Shown here: positions 13,199 through 28,100 of the stretch, one piece after another
Layout of the letters: every line of letters begins with the position of its first letter
Numbering within the stretch: position 1 is the stretch's first letter
Source: Macropodus opercularis
Taxonomy: Eukaryota > Chordata > Actinopteri > Anabantiformes > Osphronemidae
DNA length: 64,000 nt
Reading direction: 5' to 3'
NCBI GenBank assembly: GCA_030770545.1
Contig: CM061091.1
Coordinates: forward strand, 12,022,501-12,086,500
The notes under the pieces: model-generated
What the model saw: only the letters and a program-made list of their open reading frames with translations
The model's database searches: none
Told to the model about the DNA's origin: nothing
Translations under genes and position numbers: made by a program

Positions 13199-16100
13199 CT
13201 GCAGAGCGAAAAAGGGGAGGGGATGGATGGAGAACACAGCGATATTTACGTCAGTAGTGAGCACAGAAAAGAGTAAAACCACAGTGTATAACAGAGAAAC
13301 GCAGAACCATTGTACTGTTATGAAACCGAACTGTCCAAAGTGTTGGCGCGCAAAGTTAGAGAGGCTGAGCCAAATCAAATGAAATGGTTTAAAAAAAAAG
13401 GAAGCACCAGCTAAGGATGTCCGATTTCAAACACACCTATAAAATACACACACACACACACACACACACCTATCCCAGGGACTGGGGGACACCTGCTAGC
13501 ATTTTCCAAAGCTCTGATCAAGGGGATGGCAGAGCATACAGAAGGAATGGAGAGGGAGTGAGAGAAAAACAACAACAGTTGAGGTTTGGCAAAGGCATAG
13601 TGCTGTTATCATAAATTCATGTCAGTGGGCTTTGAAGCCCTCCCCAGACAGGGAGGCTATGCCAAATGGCTTGTGCTTCTTCCCTGTGTGTTTGTGCCTG
13701 TTTATTTGTGGTCTCCTTCTTGTTGTTGTTGTTGTTGTTGTTGTTGTGTGTGCACTTCCGTATGAGTGCGTATGTGTGTGTGTTCTCCTCTTTCATCTCT
13801 ATTCAGAAGGATGCACACTCTGGCTGATTATGGAAGTGTTTGCGCCTGTGTCAAACAGATCCAGAACTTGGTTAAAAATAATAATAAAATAAAAAGAGGG
13901 GCGTGAAGGGAAACAGAGGAGAAAAATGAGCATCTGTTGCCCCGCAGATGGAATTTTACCATGGGTGGAGGTATATATAATATATTGTTTCAACAAAAAG
14001 TCTAAGGGATTTCAAACGCTGATTCTTTACCATGTCTGCGTTTACTGTAAATATTATTTGGCTAAACTTCGTAAGGTCCAGGCTAGAAAAACCCAAGGCC
14101 ACACCAATACACCCGCCTTTTCACACGGCTCTCCAGTAAAATCCAAAGGTTGCTTGCACAGGCTCTAAACAAATGCAGCAGCTCAGACTCATTTGCATAT
14201 TGGTTTTGAGATATGCGATGCATCCCTGTCTGTTTGTGGAACCAAATGCTGCAGACAAACACCAACTTCTAATTTCTTATACCAACGCGAGACTTGTGTT
14301 TGCTCAAAGACAACAGCACAAACTGCAACAGAACTGAGGCAGCTGTTGTTTGTTAAGAGGAATTAGGCAAGTTTATTTATAGGAGCTATGGTTTACAGTA
14401 TATAGCACAGTGGAAAAGTCAGAGGAACAAGTGGGAGATGGTAATATTTAAGCTAAAACATAGCCATGAACACATTTTTTAATTAGCTGACAAAAAAAAA
14501 AAAGTTTTATTGCCTTTCACCACCGCTTTTGGACATTTTCTCATTGTGAGCATCCTCATGTACAGTACATGTAGAGTGTGGGAGCAAATTTAACGAGCCT
14601 TTTTAGTGTGAAGTGTCCAACTAAAGTTTTGATATGCTGACTGGGTCTTCGGGGCAACTTATAAAAGCAGTTCAAACGAGGCTACTAAGGGCCACGCGGC
14701 ATTTCCACTATTATTTTGGAGTAAATGTGAGAACGGCAGCGCTGCTTGGAGCTCTACAGCCACCCCATTAATTCCATTATGCGATGCACGGACCTTTACA
14801 GCCGGGCGAGAGTGCTGCTTTAAAGACCGCAAACTTGGGACTAATACAATCTTTCGTTGATGCGAACGAGCGGGCAGAGTGGATGCGCTTGAGTGCACTT
14901 GGCTCGGCTATCTCTGCCGGGTTGCGGGTCAGCAGCCTAGATTCCTGAGAGACTGCCCTCCTAAGCTGTCGAGATGAGCTTAACACTTCACAAATGTTTG
15001 AAGAAGCCAAACAGCGCCGGCAAAGAGAGGCTGACATTTCCCGTGTCGAGGCAGTCATCTGAAGACGAAATAAGGTGAGCTGGGAGGCAGAGGCCAGGCC
15101 CGCTTCAGATGGACTACATTTGAATGGTGTGGAAGGGGCGACTGAGTGCCTCTGCACACACTGGGAAGCATTTGCGTATGTGTGTGTGTGTGTGTGTTTA
15201 TTTGTGCAAGAGTTACTTGAGAGTTGAGTATGGAAACATCAAGAAAGATCGATGACTTGGTCCAAAGCTTCCACATAAATAATGCAAACCCAAATACAGT
15301 TTCTGACCCAAACACGCTACGACTAATCCATCACCAAACCAGAAAACATGAAAAAAGAGAAACCCGTAGCCCAGTTCACTGATGGACAACCACAGCTTTT
15401 CACACTCCGCCAGGTTCCACGCGTTACAGCCTCCCACAATGAACTCGGCCCTTATGATGTCTTCATGCTCTCAGAGGTGTCCGTCCATTCACTGGCTGCA
15501 TATTAAAGCATAAATAATCCATGAAGACATATTTCCTTCTATTTAGGCGAAGGAAACCTCTGATAGATTATTCATGTCTCAGTTGCACGTTCAACCTTGA
15601 GGCGTTCTCCTCATATCTATGGCTAACAATATGACATATGAGAGCAAGGGTGACATTCATCTCCTCTCCTCCCACTCCCTCGCTTTCTCCAGCAGCTCTC
15701 TGGGATGGGCAACAGAAGCCTCCATCAAAGACGCATTTGCCTGTGATGATTTGGCTACCAGAGCCGCGCTCAGTCCTTTCCTCTCCAGTTTCTCCTTCAG
15801 CTCTGTGCATGGTCCAAGATAACTGACACTAAGAGACAGGGTGAACCAAGCAATCATATGTCTCATTTCTTAATATACGATCATGTATCATAGTAACCAA
15901 ATGAGCTTTTCCAGTAGCTTTTGTCTTGGTAACCTGGTTGTCTGTATTTTCATTTTTTTGGAACATTACTTATATGTTGTAGATGAAATTCAAAGTGTTT
16001 GTCGTCCATTCAGAACTTTGAGATGCTGAAAAGCTCGAGATGTCAGCCTGTGTTTACATCAGGGACGCAACATCTTTATCTTTCCAACATTCACTCTTTC

Positions 16101-19100
16101 ACACCACGTCTGCAGTCGCTGCTATTGAACGGCTAAATAAAAGCTGTCCTTAAATCTCATCTTACGCACAATCCTTGAGAAAGGACGGTGCGTCTTCACT
16201 TTGTAACCACGCTGGCCCTGAACCAAATGGGCACAAATGAAAACGGCAGGAGGTGATGCGGCGATATGCAGCGGTTCAGATTACTCGGTGCCGAACCGGC
16301 TCAGGCAACAGAAAAAGAAAAGGGGAGGCAAGACTCAGCCTCATTTACAAGTGTCACTGAAAGTGTGATCGAATTGCCTGATCACGTGGCAGGCACAGCT
16401 GATGTTTGCATCTCTGCAGGCCTGTTCAAGGCACTCGACCTGAGCCCCTGAATAAAATCAGATATTTATTATACCTCTTTTGCCAACAAAAAGTTTAATT
16501 AACTCTTTTTCCTAACATCAAGCAGCCTGAGCTATCTTACTACCACTGGCAGGGTTAATTGCCTTGCTTTAGGGCAGAATAGCAAGACTGGGTAACAATG
16601 AGCTAGAGAGAACAGCTGTGTAGCTGCCAGTTATCTTTACGGCTAAGAGCACATGAAACAGATATAAAAGTAGCAAAGCCGCTCAAAGGAGTGTCGGAGC
16701 AATATTAGCAAAAGGACACATGGTGTCAAAGTAGTCTTCACTAATTCAGGAAGATCCTTAATTCAGCAAAGAAGATGAAAAAGAAAATGATACGAGTTTG
16801 CCTGTATTTGTCAGGATCCGATTTGTCCGTCCGTCATGACATTAGCCAGCATGAGAAATAAAATCAGTCTCTACTGTACGTCTATCTGTATAAAAATGCC
16901 CAGAGCTTAAGGGATGGAGGCAAAAATCCGAGTGTGTATTTTCAATGACTATCCACAGTAAGACGTGTAGAGCCCAGTTTGAACGACAGAGATCTACTGA
17001 AGCCCCGAAACTTGACACATGTAAACATGTGTCTGTATGATTTATTGATGTAATGTGCTGGTCTACTGACACAGATGAGGTGACCTAATGATAGAAAGAA
17101 CGATTCACCGCTATTGCATAATGCATATTTCCACTAGATTTAACATCAGGAGAAAGTGCATCTTGTGACCACATCAGAGAAGATAACTTGCAGGACTATA
17201 ACAAACAGTAGCGTTAGTTGTACCTTTTTGAATCTGGTATAATTTGGCATGTTCTTTTTCCACACAACCATGTGTGACTATGATTATGCTTCGGATGCAA
17301 ACGCAGATGCAACAGGAAATGTGCATCAACGATTTGAGCTCGGTAGCACGTACTCGTAAGAACACATAATAACACACAGCTTCCACTATCACAACTCCGC
17401 TTGCAATGATTCACAGCCCAGTGTCCACCGTAAAATGTCAGGGTGGAATGAGGTTGCTATTAAAAACCCTCAACAGGGAAACAAGGAAAAATTAAACTCT
17501 GCATACGGCTAATTTGTGTGTTCTTATGTTATTTACCCAGTACAGGCACAAACCGCATGTGCAGTACAAACAATTATTTAACACATTATATCAGTATCTC
17601 ATGTCACAGAAAAGTTGTCACAATGAAGAAAATCACCCAGAGCCACCTGAAGCGACTGCGACGGTGCTTCAGAATGCCTCTCATCGCGTCCCAAATTCTA
17701 CAAGAAACGCTCCTCTGTTTTCTTTCCAGAAAAAAAAAAAAGAAGGAAGAAGCCTTTTTACAAAATTAGCACATAATTAAAACGATTCCACAAGCCACTT
17801 ATAATCACACGCAGGTAGAGTTCTCCCGTTCTGCCTTCCAGAAGGATAGTAGCTGTCCATGTTTTTTCCCCCTCTTCTCCTCAATTTGATTTTTCAACCT
17901 TTCAGGGTGGAAGCTTTCAGTACGGTGCGTGAAGGATGTGCACCTAAACCTGTTAGTGTAAAAGTGTGCTTGTGTATCAGTGTGTGTCATAAAGCATGGC
18001 GTGATTTCCCTAAACACTCTTTTTTTTCCCTCTAGACGCCTGCCCCCCCCCGCTGGCCCTACATGCCCATCCCTCCTCGCTTTATTACCCAGCCCTGTGA
18101 TTAATGTCCCTCTGTCACACACTGTGGTTCCTTAGGAGGGAGGGAGGAACCATAAGAGAGCTGTACACACACGCGCGCGCACAGGCCGGTGAAGGCAAAG
18201 CAGCAGCAAACTGAACACGGGATTAACTCCTGGTTTCACGGAGTCTTCGGAAATAAGGTACATGAAAGCAGAACGGCCCAAAACATGCAACAACTTAGCA
18301 TCCGCCACAGTGGTGGTCAATCAGTTCACCACCGTGCGCACCTGGCTAACCATCGGACGGCTCTACGGGCTACTTCAGTACTCTTCAGTAGCCAAGACCA
18401 TTTGTGCGTCTGTGTGTGAGTTGAGGTTGTGTTTTGGAGTATACCTCCCCCAATCCTCCCAAGGTGGACAGGAGGAATGGCAGCTGACAAATTGTGCGGA
18501 GCATCTGTGACAGACCATGACTGCACCTGTTCACCTGAGGGAGCGTGCAGTGTGTGTGTGTGTGTGTGTCTGTGAGTGCATGTTTGCGTGTTATTGTGTT
18601 TTTAATCTCCTCGCCTGCCGCTATCAAGCCCAGCTGATCCATGCACTCCCTGCCTCCCTCCTCCCATACTTAACCAATCAGGGCGACTAAATATTTGAAC
18701 TGCACAGATGAGAGAGTCTTCGCTCTGACTGAGCCTAATGTTTAGTAAATTTCTTATTGGTTCTCAGGTCACCGCTCCAGCAAACAGCGGCAGTGAAAGA
18801 GTTAAACTCGGGGTCCTGGTGAAGTGTACTTCAGTAATTTCAGACAGGAAATCTGTCAACAATGTTGACTTGAGAGCTGATTTGTCCTTGGGCTATGTAT
18901 AAGAACTACAAATTAATATGGTATTTATTACTGAGGTAGACGTTTTGCTTGGTACTATTTGAATTTGTGAAAATGACTTAATCATTGTGGAAATGAATTA
19001 TGTTTTACAAAAGAATCAATCTTTGTGAATGACCTCTGTTATTTACTATGATGTAAATTTGGTTTTACCCGCCCGCATTACTCACATACTCACATACTCA

Positions 19101-22100
19101 CATTCTGTACAGAGCAATCACATATTCTCCTTACACAGCAGTGTTATGGTGAAAAGTGAGATCATTACTCAAGCGTTTTACTGCATTTGATATTGTTATG
19201 CTTCTAACACATAGAGGTGCTGAGAAAGCAGGTTGACCAGTTTTGTTTTGCCAACATTGTTTAAAAAAAAAAAGTTGCAATGGAAAAATGTTTCCATAAA
19301 AAAAAAAAATCCTGTTTTGGTCTATTCACCAGAATTTGCTGTGGGACCTGCAACAGTAAATGAGGCCCGTGATGTGATTTAAAACAGTAATTTGCAGATT
19401 TAAATAGAATTACTGTCTATTTCTGGGGGAAATTCTCATTATATGACAGATGGATAATAAGAACTACAATGTAGCAGCTTCCACAAGGTAACAAACTGAA
19501 ATTATTACATGATAAACTGTTGGTGTGCACACAGTGATTAAGTCAACGGTGAGTGTGGTTGTGTGTTAGGGAATGGATCTGCTTGTTTTTTTGTAGTGGG
19601 TGGCACAATGAGAGGGATACTTCTCTCCACTGTAAGAGCTTTTATCACAGTGGGAGGCTTTGAGAATACCAGTGCATCCTGTAGCAGACAATGCTTGGCA
19701 GCAGTGGTGGTGGTGGGGTTCCCAATGTCTGGCGATGCCAAGACCAAATCAAGGACGTATATCTCAGGATCAAACGCGGCCTCTCTTTAGGCACTCCCGT
19801 CGAAAATGCAGGCGTCCTCCTAAGTTGTTCAAAGAACGCCCCGAGGACTCGCCGTTCGTGCATAGGGTAGCGAGGGATGAAACCCAAGAGGAGGAGGAGG
19901 AGGAAGAGGATGAGCTCATGTTTAAACAAAAACAAACACACAAAGCCTAATCAATGATGAGCAAGCAGGGCCCGTGTGCTGTGGGTGGCAAGAAAAGGTC
20001 TGTGGGTTGTAGAGATGAGGGACATCTGGACGGATGCTTTTAAACAGCACTTTGGAGTAAGGGCCATAAAATGTTCAATGTGCTCTGTAGAAATACGGCT
20101 TTGTACAAATGACCTACCTGGTTATATAAGGCTACGGCATGTGTGCGTCTGCGTGCTCTGTCTGAATAGAGCAGAAGCTATTGTGCACTTAGACTCCGCC
20201 AGCATCAGTGTATCTGCAACCTCACTACGTATCGATTGTTTTTTAATGAACCTCATTTTAAGATACTCCGTTAAAATATGAAATGCCTTTTCGTGCTTTT
20301 CGGGTGTTTTTTCGCTCGACGCTCTAGACTCGCGTTCCCCAGCCGAGACATATGTGCCCTGATATAATCTCAGTTACCGGAGCTTTCTACTGGCTCGGGT
20401 TGTTAAAAGTCAATCGCGTGGAAGTATGGGAATAAAAATATCTTCCTTTTTTTTGTTGATGTGTTGGCACATGAACCTCGGAATAGACAAAACAAGAACC
20501 TATAGAGGCTGAGCAATAATCAACGGCCATGGGAATCTACCTGATGCCAAAAAGTGCTGAGAACAGGCAAAGTGATGTTTATCTGTAACCACGTCGGTAA
20601 TGTGCGACAACACCCTTCAGGAAATTCCCACTGCTGTTTGAACCACGTATCCAGCCAAGTTTTAAGTGTTTTTCATTGAGCTTCTTTCATTTCCAAAGAC
20701 TATTTGCATCCTTTGTGCAAGTGTGTGTGTGTGTGTGGGAAGGTTTATGTGTAGCAGCTTTGCACATTCACTGCCAGTCAGAGGCGCTCAATAAATATTG
20801 CAAGGTCGGTCAAAGTAGATCCTTGCTTTAGCCAATCAAAACCCCTCAGCCTCTTTTCCAACCTGTGACCAGGACCTTGTATAATTCACATTTCCTCTGG
20901 CTATAGCTCACTCTTCAGCTTCTCTCTCTCTCTCTCCGTCCTTAAGTGTTCTAATGGTGGGAGAATTGCAGCAGAGCAGCCACAGGCGAGCTATTAGATA
21001 TAGACGTCTGAATGGAACCACCCTTACATCATCCCTCCTGTCATCAAGCTATTTATATCTTTATGAAATCAATCAGCATGAAAACAGCGGCAACATGGAA
21101 GAACACAGATATGAATAGTTTAACGGTGTTTATATAAGCTTACTTTCACGCATTTTGTATCTATGTATGGCAAAAATGACCCAAACCTGCAGATGTTGCA
21201 AATAATCACTCAAAATGTTTTATGTACTAGTTCAAGGTTATGAAAAATATTACTTTACTATTTCTAAACATGATTACAGACAAGAGCAGAAAGCTGAAAT
21301 GTCTTTCAACTGTCTTTGAATGAAGTGGCACTGGAGAAAAGTAAAAACCTCCGAGATGGCCTCGTATCGAATGAAAGACCTGCATCAGCACCGTAATCTG
21401 TTTATTCTCAACTTGTCACTACATGATACATAAATAAAGATGTTTTGCCATAAATAAAAGATACTGACTGCACTGTATTCACCAGTGAATAGGTGGACGC
21501 CACAAAAAGCATTTAGTCAAAAGCCAAACAAAAGAACTTCCGCACGTACTGCACTGCACGAACGTGACCCAAGCGTCATTGTTGAAAGCTTTGCCTTATG
21601 TCCACATACTGATTAGAAGCTGCTTTTAAAACGGGATTAGTTGGAAAAAGGTCACAGGTCAAGAGTATCTCGCTACCTTTACCTGGAGAGAGACGTGAAG
21701 GGTGGCACAAAGGGTAACAAAGAGACAAGACGGGGACTTATTAGACGATGAGGCGAGAAGCGTGGTGAATCACTGGCTAATCCGCCGTTTCCTCTAAGCC
21801 TATGTAATTAGGACTTGGGGGATTGTACCGTGACAGCGGATGCTTCTGGACCTCCTTGCCTTTTTTTTTTCTCCCATCCCTCTGTCTCTCTTTTGTTTAC
21901 GTCCTGCTCCTTTAGCCTGGGTTTGTGGCAGTTTGTCATCTAAATATAGCCTGCTGGTGTGCGTCCCATCTTTATTGTGTGTGCCTCTCAGCATGTTCAC
22001 TCATGAGCAACATAAGCAGACACAGCATGCCCGCACCATGTTTTAGTTCTGCTCACTACTACTTACTATTTGTGGATGTGCGTGAGAGTGCACTTTTTTT

Positions 22101-25100
22101 CTATTTTTGTGTTTTTTGTTGCTTTGGTTGGTGCGTGACACCCTTAGATTGCATCTGGGCACATTTGTGGGAATCAAATGGGCTGTTTCGGCGGAACAAC
22201 ACTTTCTCTGCGACACACACACACACACCAAACAATCAAACACGCTATGTTCGTAAATGAAGGCCTTGGAATAGAGAGCTGGGTACGGACCATGCACGAG
22301 ACCTGATCAGCATCCTTTCTGCCTGTTAATAGCTTTAATCTACTTCCTTCCCCCAGTAGATAGTACGGAAAGTTGCCTGGGTCCATTTAGAGAGATAGGG
22401 AGTGCAAGAAATAAAGTGAGAACGATAGATGGAATAAGAGAGAGAGAGAGTGATGAAGAGAATAAAAGAGCAAGAGGGAGAAAAGGGAGGGGGCAGCGAA
22501 TTTAAAAAAATTAAGCGAATGTATGAGTCACCAGCTCATTACAAGAATCCTGCTTCTATCCGAGGAGAAAACAGGTTTAAAACAGCCCATTAAAGACAGA
22601 ATGAAGGGAAACCTTTTGTTGCTAATTCACAAAGGGCGTCGTTTGAAGTGGTTCACTCCACCAAATTTTAACATTTTAATCATTGCTAACCTTAATGATG
22701 CCATTTCCAATACTCTACATTTGAGGGATTGCGAGCGTACGGCGAGACGCGCGTGGTTCTCTCCTGATAACTAGCCTAAAACAGCAAGGAGAGAAACATT
22801 TGGCTTTGTGGAGGCGTCGTTCAGACAGTCTATACAATAACAAGATCCCGCAGACGTCAGGCAATCCTGTCACATTTGCTGAATTAAATCACTTTTTGTT
22901 TTGTCTCTCCCTCTCTCTCTCTCTGTCTGCCTCTCTCTTTTGAACAAAAGGATTTGAACAACTTGGGGTGTCATGGCTTTGTGCAAGTAATCATTCCCAT
23001 GTGTACTGCTTTAGCAGGATTAGGGAAAGTGCTTCTGATTCTCTGTCTCAACAGCACCATCACCATAAGATGCCAACCCGCGGTGAACTACTCTACACGG
23101 TCGTATCGTCCTTAATACTTCATCCCGCTCTGTGGTGTCAAATGACCTTGATCGTTCTAAGAGTTGAGCTCTTGTTAGTTGCTAGAATGGAAGCTAAGCT
23201 GTCAGACAGGATGACAAATGTATCAAAATGATGTATAAATAAAGAAAAAGGGAAAACCTGTCAGGGTCGTTCCGCAGTAGTATCTTCCTCTTAGTGTGGC
23301 TGAGAGAGACTCAATAAAGATAGAGTAGGTAGGTGAAACGTGCCGAGTCTTTAGGGCAATGCGAGCTGAGAGGGGGGGCCAAAGCCCAGAGAAATCCATT
23401 GATCATGGCTGCTGCTGACTTGAGGTTGTGAGAAATGTTTCAGACAACAAAATTGCAGAATGTTATCAAATTCTAAATGCTAAAAAGCAAAAACTTGTGT
23501 TTATAGTAAAAGCTCAGCTATTAATGCACGTTCAAAAAGAACCATCAGTGACAGGTATTTCAATTCTAGTTGCGCACAAATCAACCAGAACCTGTCTTTT
23601 AGTGTCTGGGAAATATTTTCATGTTTCCTCCAGCGCAGCACTGAGTTACACTGCATCTTCCACACAGGGGATATTGAAGTCAAATGTACTGTACAGCAAT
23701 GGCGAAAATCAAGTTATTTGTTTAATTATTAACATGAATGGAATACGACACATCAACAAACAGCCCGAAATTCATCTTCCTTCTCGTGCACCCATGAGAC
23801 TAATATGTGCAATGAGAAAACTGCACACTTTAGCATGTAAGCATTTGATCAATTGTGCCAATGAGCGGCAGCGGAGCTCCCCTAAGGATATTGGCGGGCG
23901 TTGAACAGAGGCTAAGTGGAAAGGTGGAGAGAGGTAGGTTGAGTCGATGGTGTTGGCTTTCTCAGCCCCGGGGCCTAACACATTTAGAGAGCTAACTGAC
24001 ACACTTTGGATGTATTAGCCACAGTGAGCTCTGCCAACCTCTCCTCTATTTCTGCTTCACCTCCTCCTCCTATCGCCGTCTGTCTGTCACTGCCATCTCC
24101 TCTCCATGCAAAACTGAGGAACATGCCTTGTGTTTCAGTAACATTGCTTTAGCATTGATGTTCCTCAGCGCTCCAGCCAAATTGGTGTTTGCCGTCTAGA
24201 CACTGGTTGCTTGTGTCTCTTTATGGATAAACATATGCACACAATAACACTCTCAGTCGTCTGTTTATAAGTATGATTAGATTAAGAGAAACTGACGGAA
24301 ATGCAATAACGGTCTATTAGTCTACGCATCAGGGGGGATAATCATTTCAAATAGAAATGTGTTTTCCATCTCACTATCTAATTTATACTTTCTTTGCCTC
24401 TCCATCTGTTTCACTCCTGAGACTGGTGGGTTATCAGCACAAGGCTTTAAAATAGCCTGGGTTCAAGTCCAGGCCACTGAAATAAAAGACAAATAAAGCG
24501 AAGTACATACCAATAAACCAGGCATCACGCCAAAACGGCAGGAGACCCCAGCTCTCTCTGGCAAATATATGCATCGAATTTGAAGGTGAGATAAACAACT
24601 CCCCTCAATCCACGAAGACCCATTCTATGTGGTGGTTTAAGATTAGGGTCAAAGATTAGGAGGCTTACACAAGATAAGAATGGGATTAAAAGAGCTCAGA
24701 GATGTAAAATTACAGAACACAGAAGTGGTGAAAACACACCTGACTTGTAAACAAACTCATAACAGGGCGGCCACCTGTGCTGCTGGACCATCGTGGCATC
24801 GCTGGGGGAAAAAAAACCCCCAAAACAAAGCGATGTTATTCCTGACAATGGGATGGGAAGTGAATATTATGGAAGCAGCATCCAATATTCCAGAGAGGGA
24901 TTCAGCGCACATCAAAGGCTGCCTCTGCAGTAAGTCTGTTAGATTTGGGATTAATGGACTCCAGAGGGGCCTGGACACACACATGCAGGCACACATCCTC
25001 ACAAAAACATACACACAAACGCGCGCACACACACAAAAATCCACTACCACAATTCCGTCTGATAAGATTCACAACCCAGGCAAAGCACTGCAGTGCAGTA

Positions 25101-28100
25101 TATCTCTTCTAGTAACTCTCCACAGTAGACACTCTACTGCAGCGTGATACTGTGTTACAACACGCTGTAAGTCAGTGAAGGCAGTTAATGTAATTTCTTA
25201 ACAATCCTGTAAATTGTGGACGACAAATGCTAAACCCCGTCCCGGTGGTTTAGGCGCCAGAGTTCCATGAGTGCAGGAGTCTTTCCAGTCATGTCTGTTG
25301 GATTGTTTGGACAAGTTCTTTATTTTGCTTGTCAAATCACGATGCACATGGTCAGAAACACACACACACGCACACACGCACACACGCACACATGCACACA
25401 CACCCGTAAGTTGCCTCCGAGCTCCAATGAGTTCATGCAAATTACAAAAATGCAAATTCGGGTGGTAAGGCTCAGCTGTCCTCTGATGCGTTTTGAGGAA
25501 AACACGACAAAATGGGGAAAAACTCGCAATGAATCTATTTCGTTTAATCTCGACAGACAGAAAGACAGTCTAATCCCAACCCTGACTGCCTTTCCACCCC
25601 AATGCCCAGCCTCTCCCCATTCTGCCAACCCCCCCCCTACGCTGCATCCCCTGCCCTCTGGGCTAAAACCACAGGTGCAGGCAAATGCAAACCACTGGGT
25701 GGAAAATGCTCGTTGACAGCATTCTGGTGTGTTTGCGATTGGTCAGTGAACAATAAAGGAGTTTCCTGAAACACTTGTCGAGCTGATGGAACAGCTGGAC
25801 ACCAACACCAGACATGGATCAGGGTGGGAAGAGACCAAGCGGAACAACGGGGAACTTAAAACTAAAATGAGATTCAGCAGAGCTTAAGCTTACTGTCATC
25901 TGACAAACTGTTTGTGAGTCACAAAGAAAAAAAAAAAATAGCACTATGGACATTAACAAAGATAAGCGACCCTCATTCACAACAACCTCAGCATTCAAAT
26001 GTTTTTGAATTTATAGTGTAGAGTATATTTTCAACTAACCACTGTTTCTCTACAGCTGAGCTTTTGTCTAATGTTGCTGTCACTTGATATTGCGGCATAT
26101 GTGAGTAGAAGTGCTCATAATTTAGCGTCTCAAAGCTGAAAAAGGAAGATGGAGGCAATCACCTGTTGTTCGATACGTCTTGAATTCTGATGCGGTTGCC
26201 TGGATACAGCAACGGCAAGAGTGTGCACTTTCCATCGGCCTATGTGTATTAATTCACCGGCTCTGTTGGCTATTGTCTGCCTCTTCTCTTTTGAGCACCA
26301 ACACACACGCACATTAGGGCGCGCGAGTGCGAACCCGCAGCCGCGAGGACACCCAAGCCCGCTCTCATCCGCACGATCATCCTGAGCAGCATTATCACAA
26401 TCTAGGGAACTAGATTATCCCTAGGCTCAAAACTTCATCCTCTTTGATCACAGCTTCGGAGCGGGATGAGAGGCAACGCAGCAGACCATCACCCAGATTT
26501 CCCACTTGTTAATCAAGCCAGATTTTTCCTTTCTTTGTCACCTTCGGGGACAGACAACGGTTTCCAAGACGTCGGCGCAGAAGAGGCCTTATGCTTTCGA
26601 GGATGCATCCAGCCAGCAACAACAAGCACACAATGTTTCTACGATCCCTGATTCCCAGTGAAACTTTAACAGACACAGCTCGACACATTTGTTTATGCAC
26701 TGCTGATCTATGTCCCCCTAATAAAATTCACGTGTTCCAGACAATGCTACACATCTGCAAACCACCCCACTGTCTGCCTCCCCGTGGTCTGAATGTCAAT
26801 GAAGTGTGTGTGTGTGTGTGTAAACCTAAGGGAAAGGTGTAAACGCTGCGTGAGGATCTGTCACACTCGGTTGTTTACTCTGCAAGTCTTCTAAATCTCC
26901 ATAATAGATCTGGTGGTTTGAGGTGGGACGGTGAGGTCAGCTGTTAATTGGCTGCTGGTAATTACAGATGTATCTTAAGCTTGCTGACATTGTCCTTTGG
27001 GCTTTGGAGACACTGCCTTGCAACTAATTTGCCAAGGTGAATACTGCAATGTATAGAAAATTAAACAGCTCTCAGTCAGGCAGCAATTAAAATCACTCAC
27101 ACGATCCAACCTAGTTCTCACCGTGTCATGAGGCTCCTAAGTATAAAACGCCTTTAATGATTCAATTATATTTTGGTAGGCATGATGACATCACCCTGCT
27201 TTGCCCCGCCTCCGTGAATGTTCCTCCAGCTCGTGGTTCCTTTAACTCTTCCATCCTTTGCCAGTAGCCATGAGGGTTGTGTTTTTTTTTTCTTTTTCCC
27301 TTTCACCTCTGTAGAGCTGCCTCCTAGAGAAGAGAGGCAGTGCAGGGGACAATAGCAGCCACCCAATTAAAGCTGTGTTGGCCTCGCAATTCCTCAAGGT
27401 ATTGCCATGTGACAGTTTAATTAACCAAGCCCCTTATCTTAATTTAGCAGGATCAAAAAGTAACAAACTGAGGTTATCGGAGGAAAACACTCCCAGTCAC
27501 CGTGCTCGCGCGCAGACTCGCTCGCTCGCTCTCCTGCAACGAGCGAGTTAGGAGTACAGCGCCACGTGCAGAGCAGACGTACAGTAGGGGATGGAGTTCG
27601 TGCAGCATGCTCGTTTCGTGCTGTCCTTACTGTTACAGTACCACAAGGCAACAGCTACGGTGCAAACGCCTTAACCCATATTTATCGCAGCTGTAGGGGT
27701 CGGCCTTCTCTTTGTGCCACCGCCGAGCGTGCGAGCGCGTTTGTGTGACTGGATCCTGGCGTGTCCCAGGAAGCTGCAGCATGTGTTTATGCTGACAGCT
27801 GAACTGGTGATTTGGTGACTGCAGGGAATCCAATATCATGCTTCTTAACTCAGTGCTGTCCTGCCCCTCTTCAGACACCCATCCACCCCTGAGCTCTTTC
27901 TGCTGATCACTTATCAGCCTACTTGCCGTAATTTCATCTTCCTTTCTTTTGGTTTTGTTTGTAATAATGTTAATTATCTTCTTCTTTCACATGCCTTAAC
28001 ATCTTCCTTTTTTGACATGTCTGGTCATCCCATCCAGTATCATCACATGAACCACATCCCATCTCTTTCTGTCTTAGTGTTTTCTGCTTCTTCAAACACT

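Noticed and set aside
12969..13382. 137-aa plus-strand frame across the exon 4 acceptor
   Set aside because: It lies antisense to clear pcdh17 coding sequence and continues into the intron; the composition is a shadow of the exon.
23428..23904. 158-aa plus-strand frame in intron 3
   Set aside because: No family motifs, antisense to pcdh17, and of a length expected by chance in 64 kb scanned in six frames.
24456..24473. CCTGG-GTTCAAGT-CCAGG, resembling a tRNA T-arm
   Set aside because: The rest of a tRNA is missing: no acceptor stem, and only a poor A-box-like word too close upstream. At most a degraded tRNA-derived SINE remnant.
24680..25147. 155-aa plus-strand frame in intron 3
   Set aside because: It is partly built from CA-repeat sequence and has no recognisable features.
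25267..25716. 149-aa frame with His/Thr repeats
   Set aside because: It is produced by translating the CA/CG microsatellite; no domain or start support.
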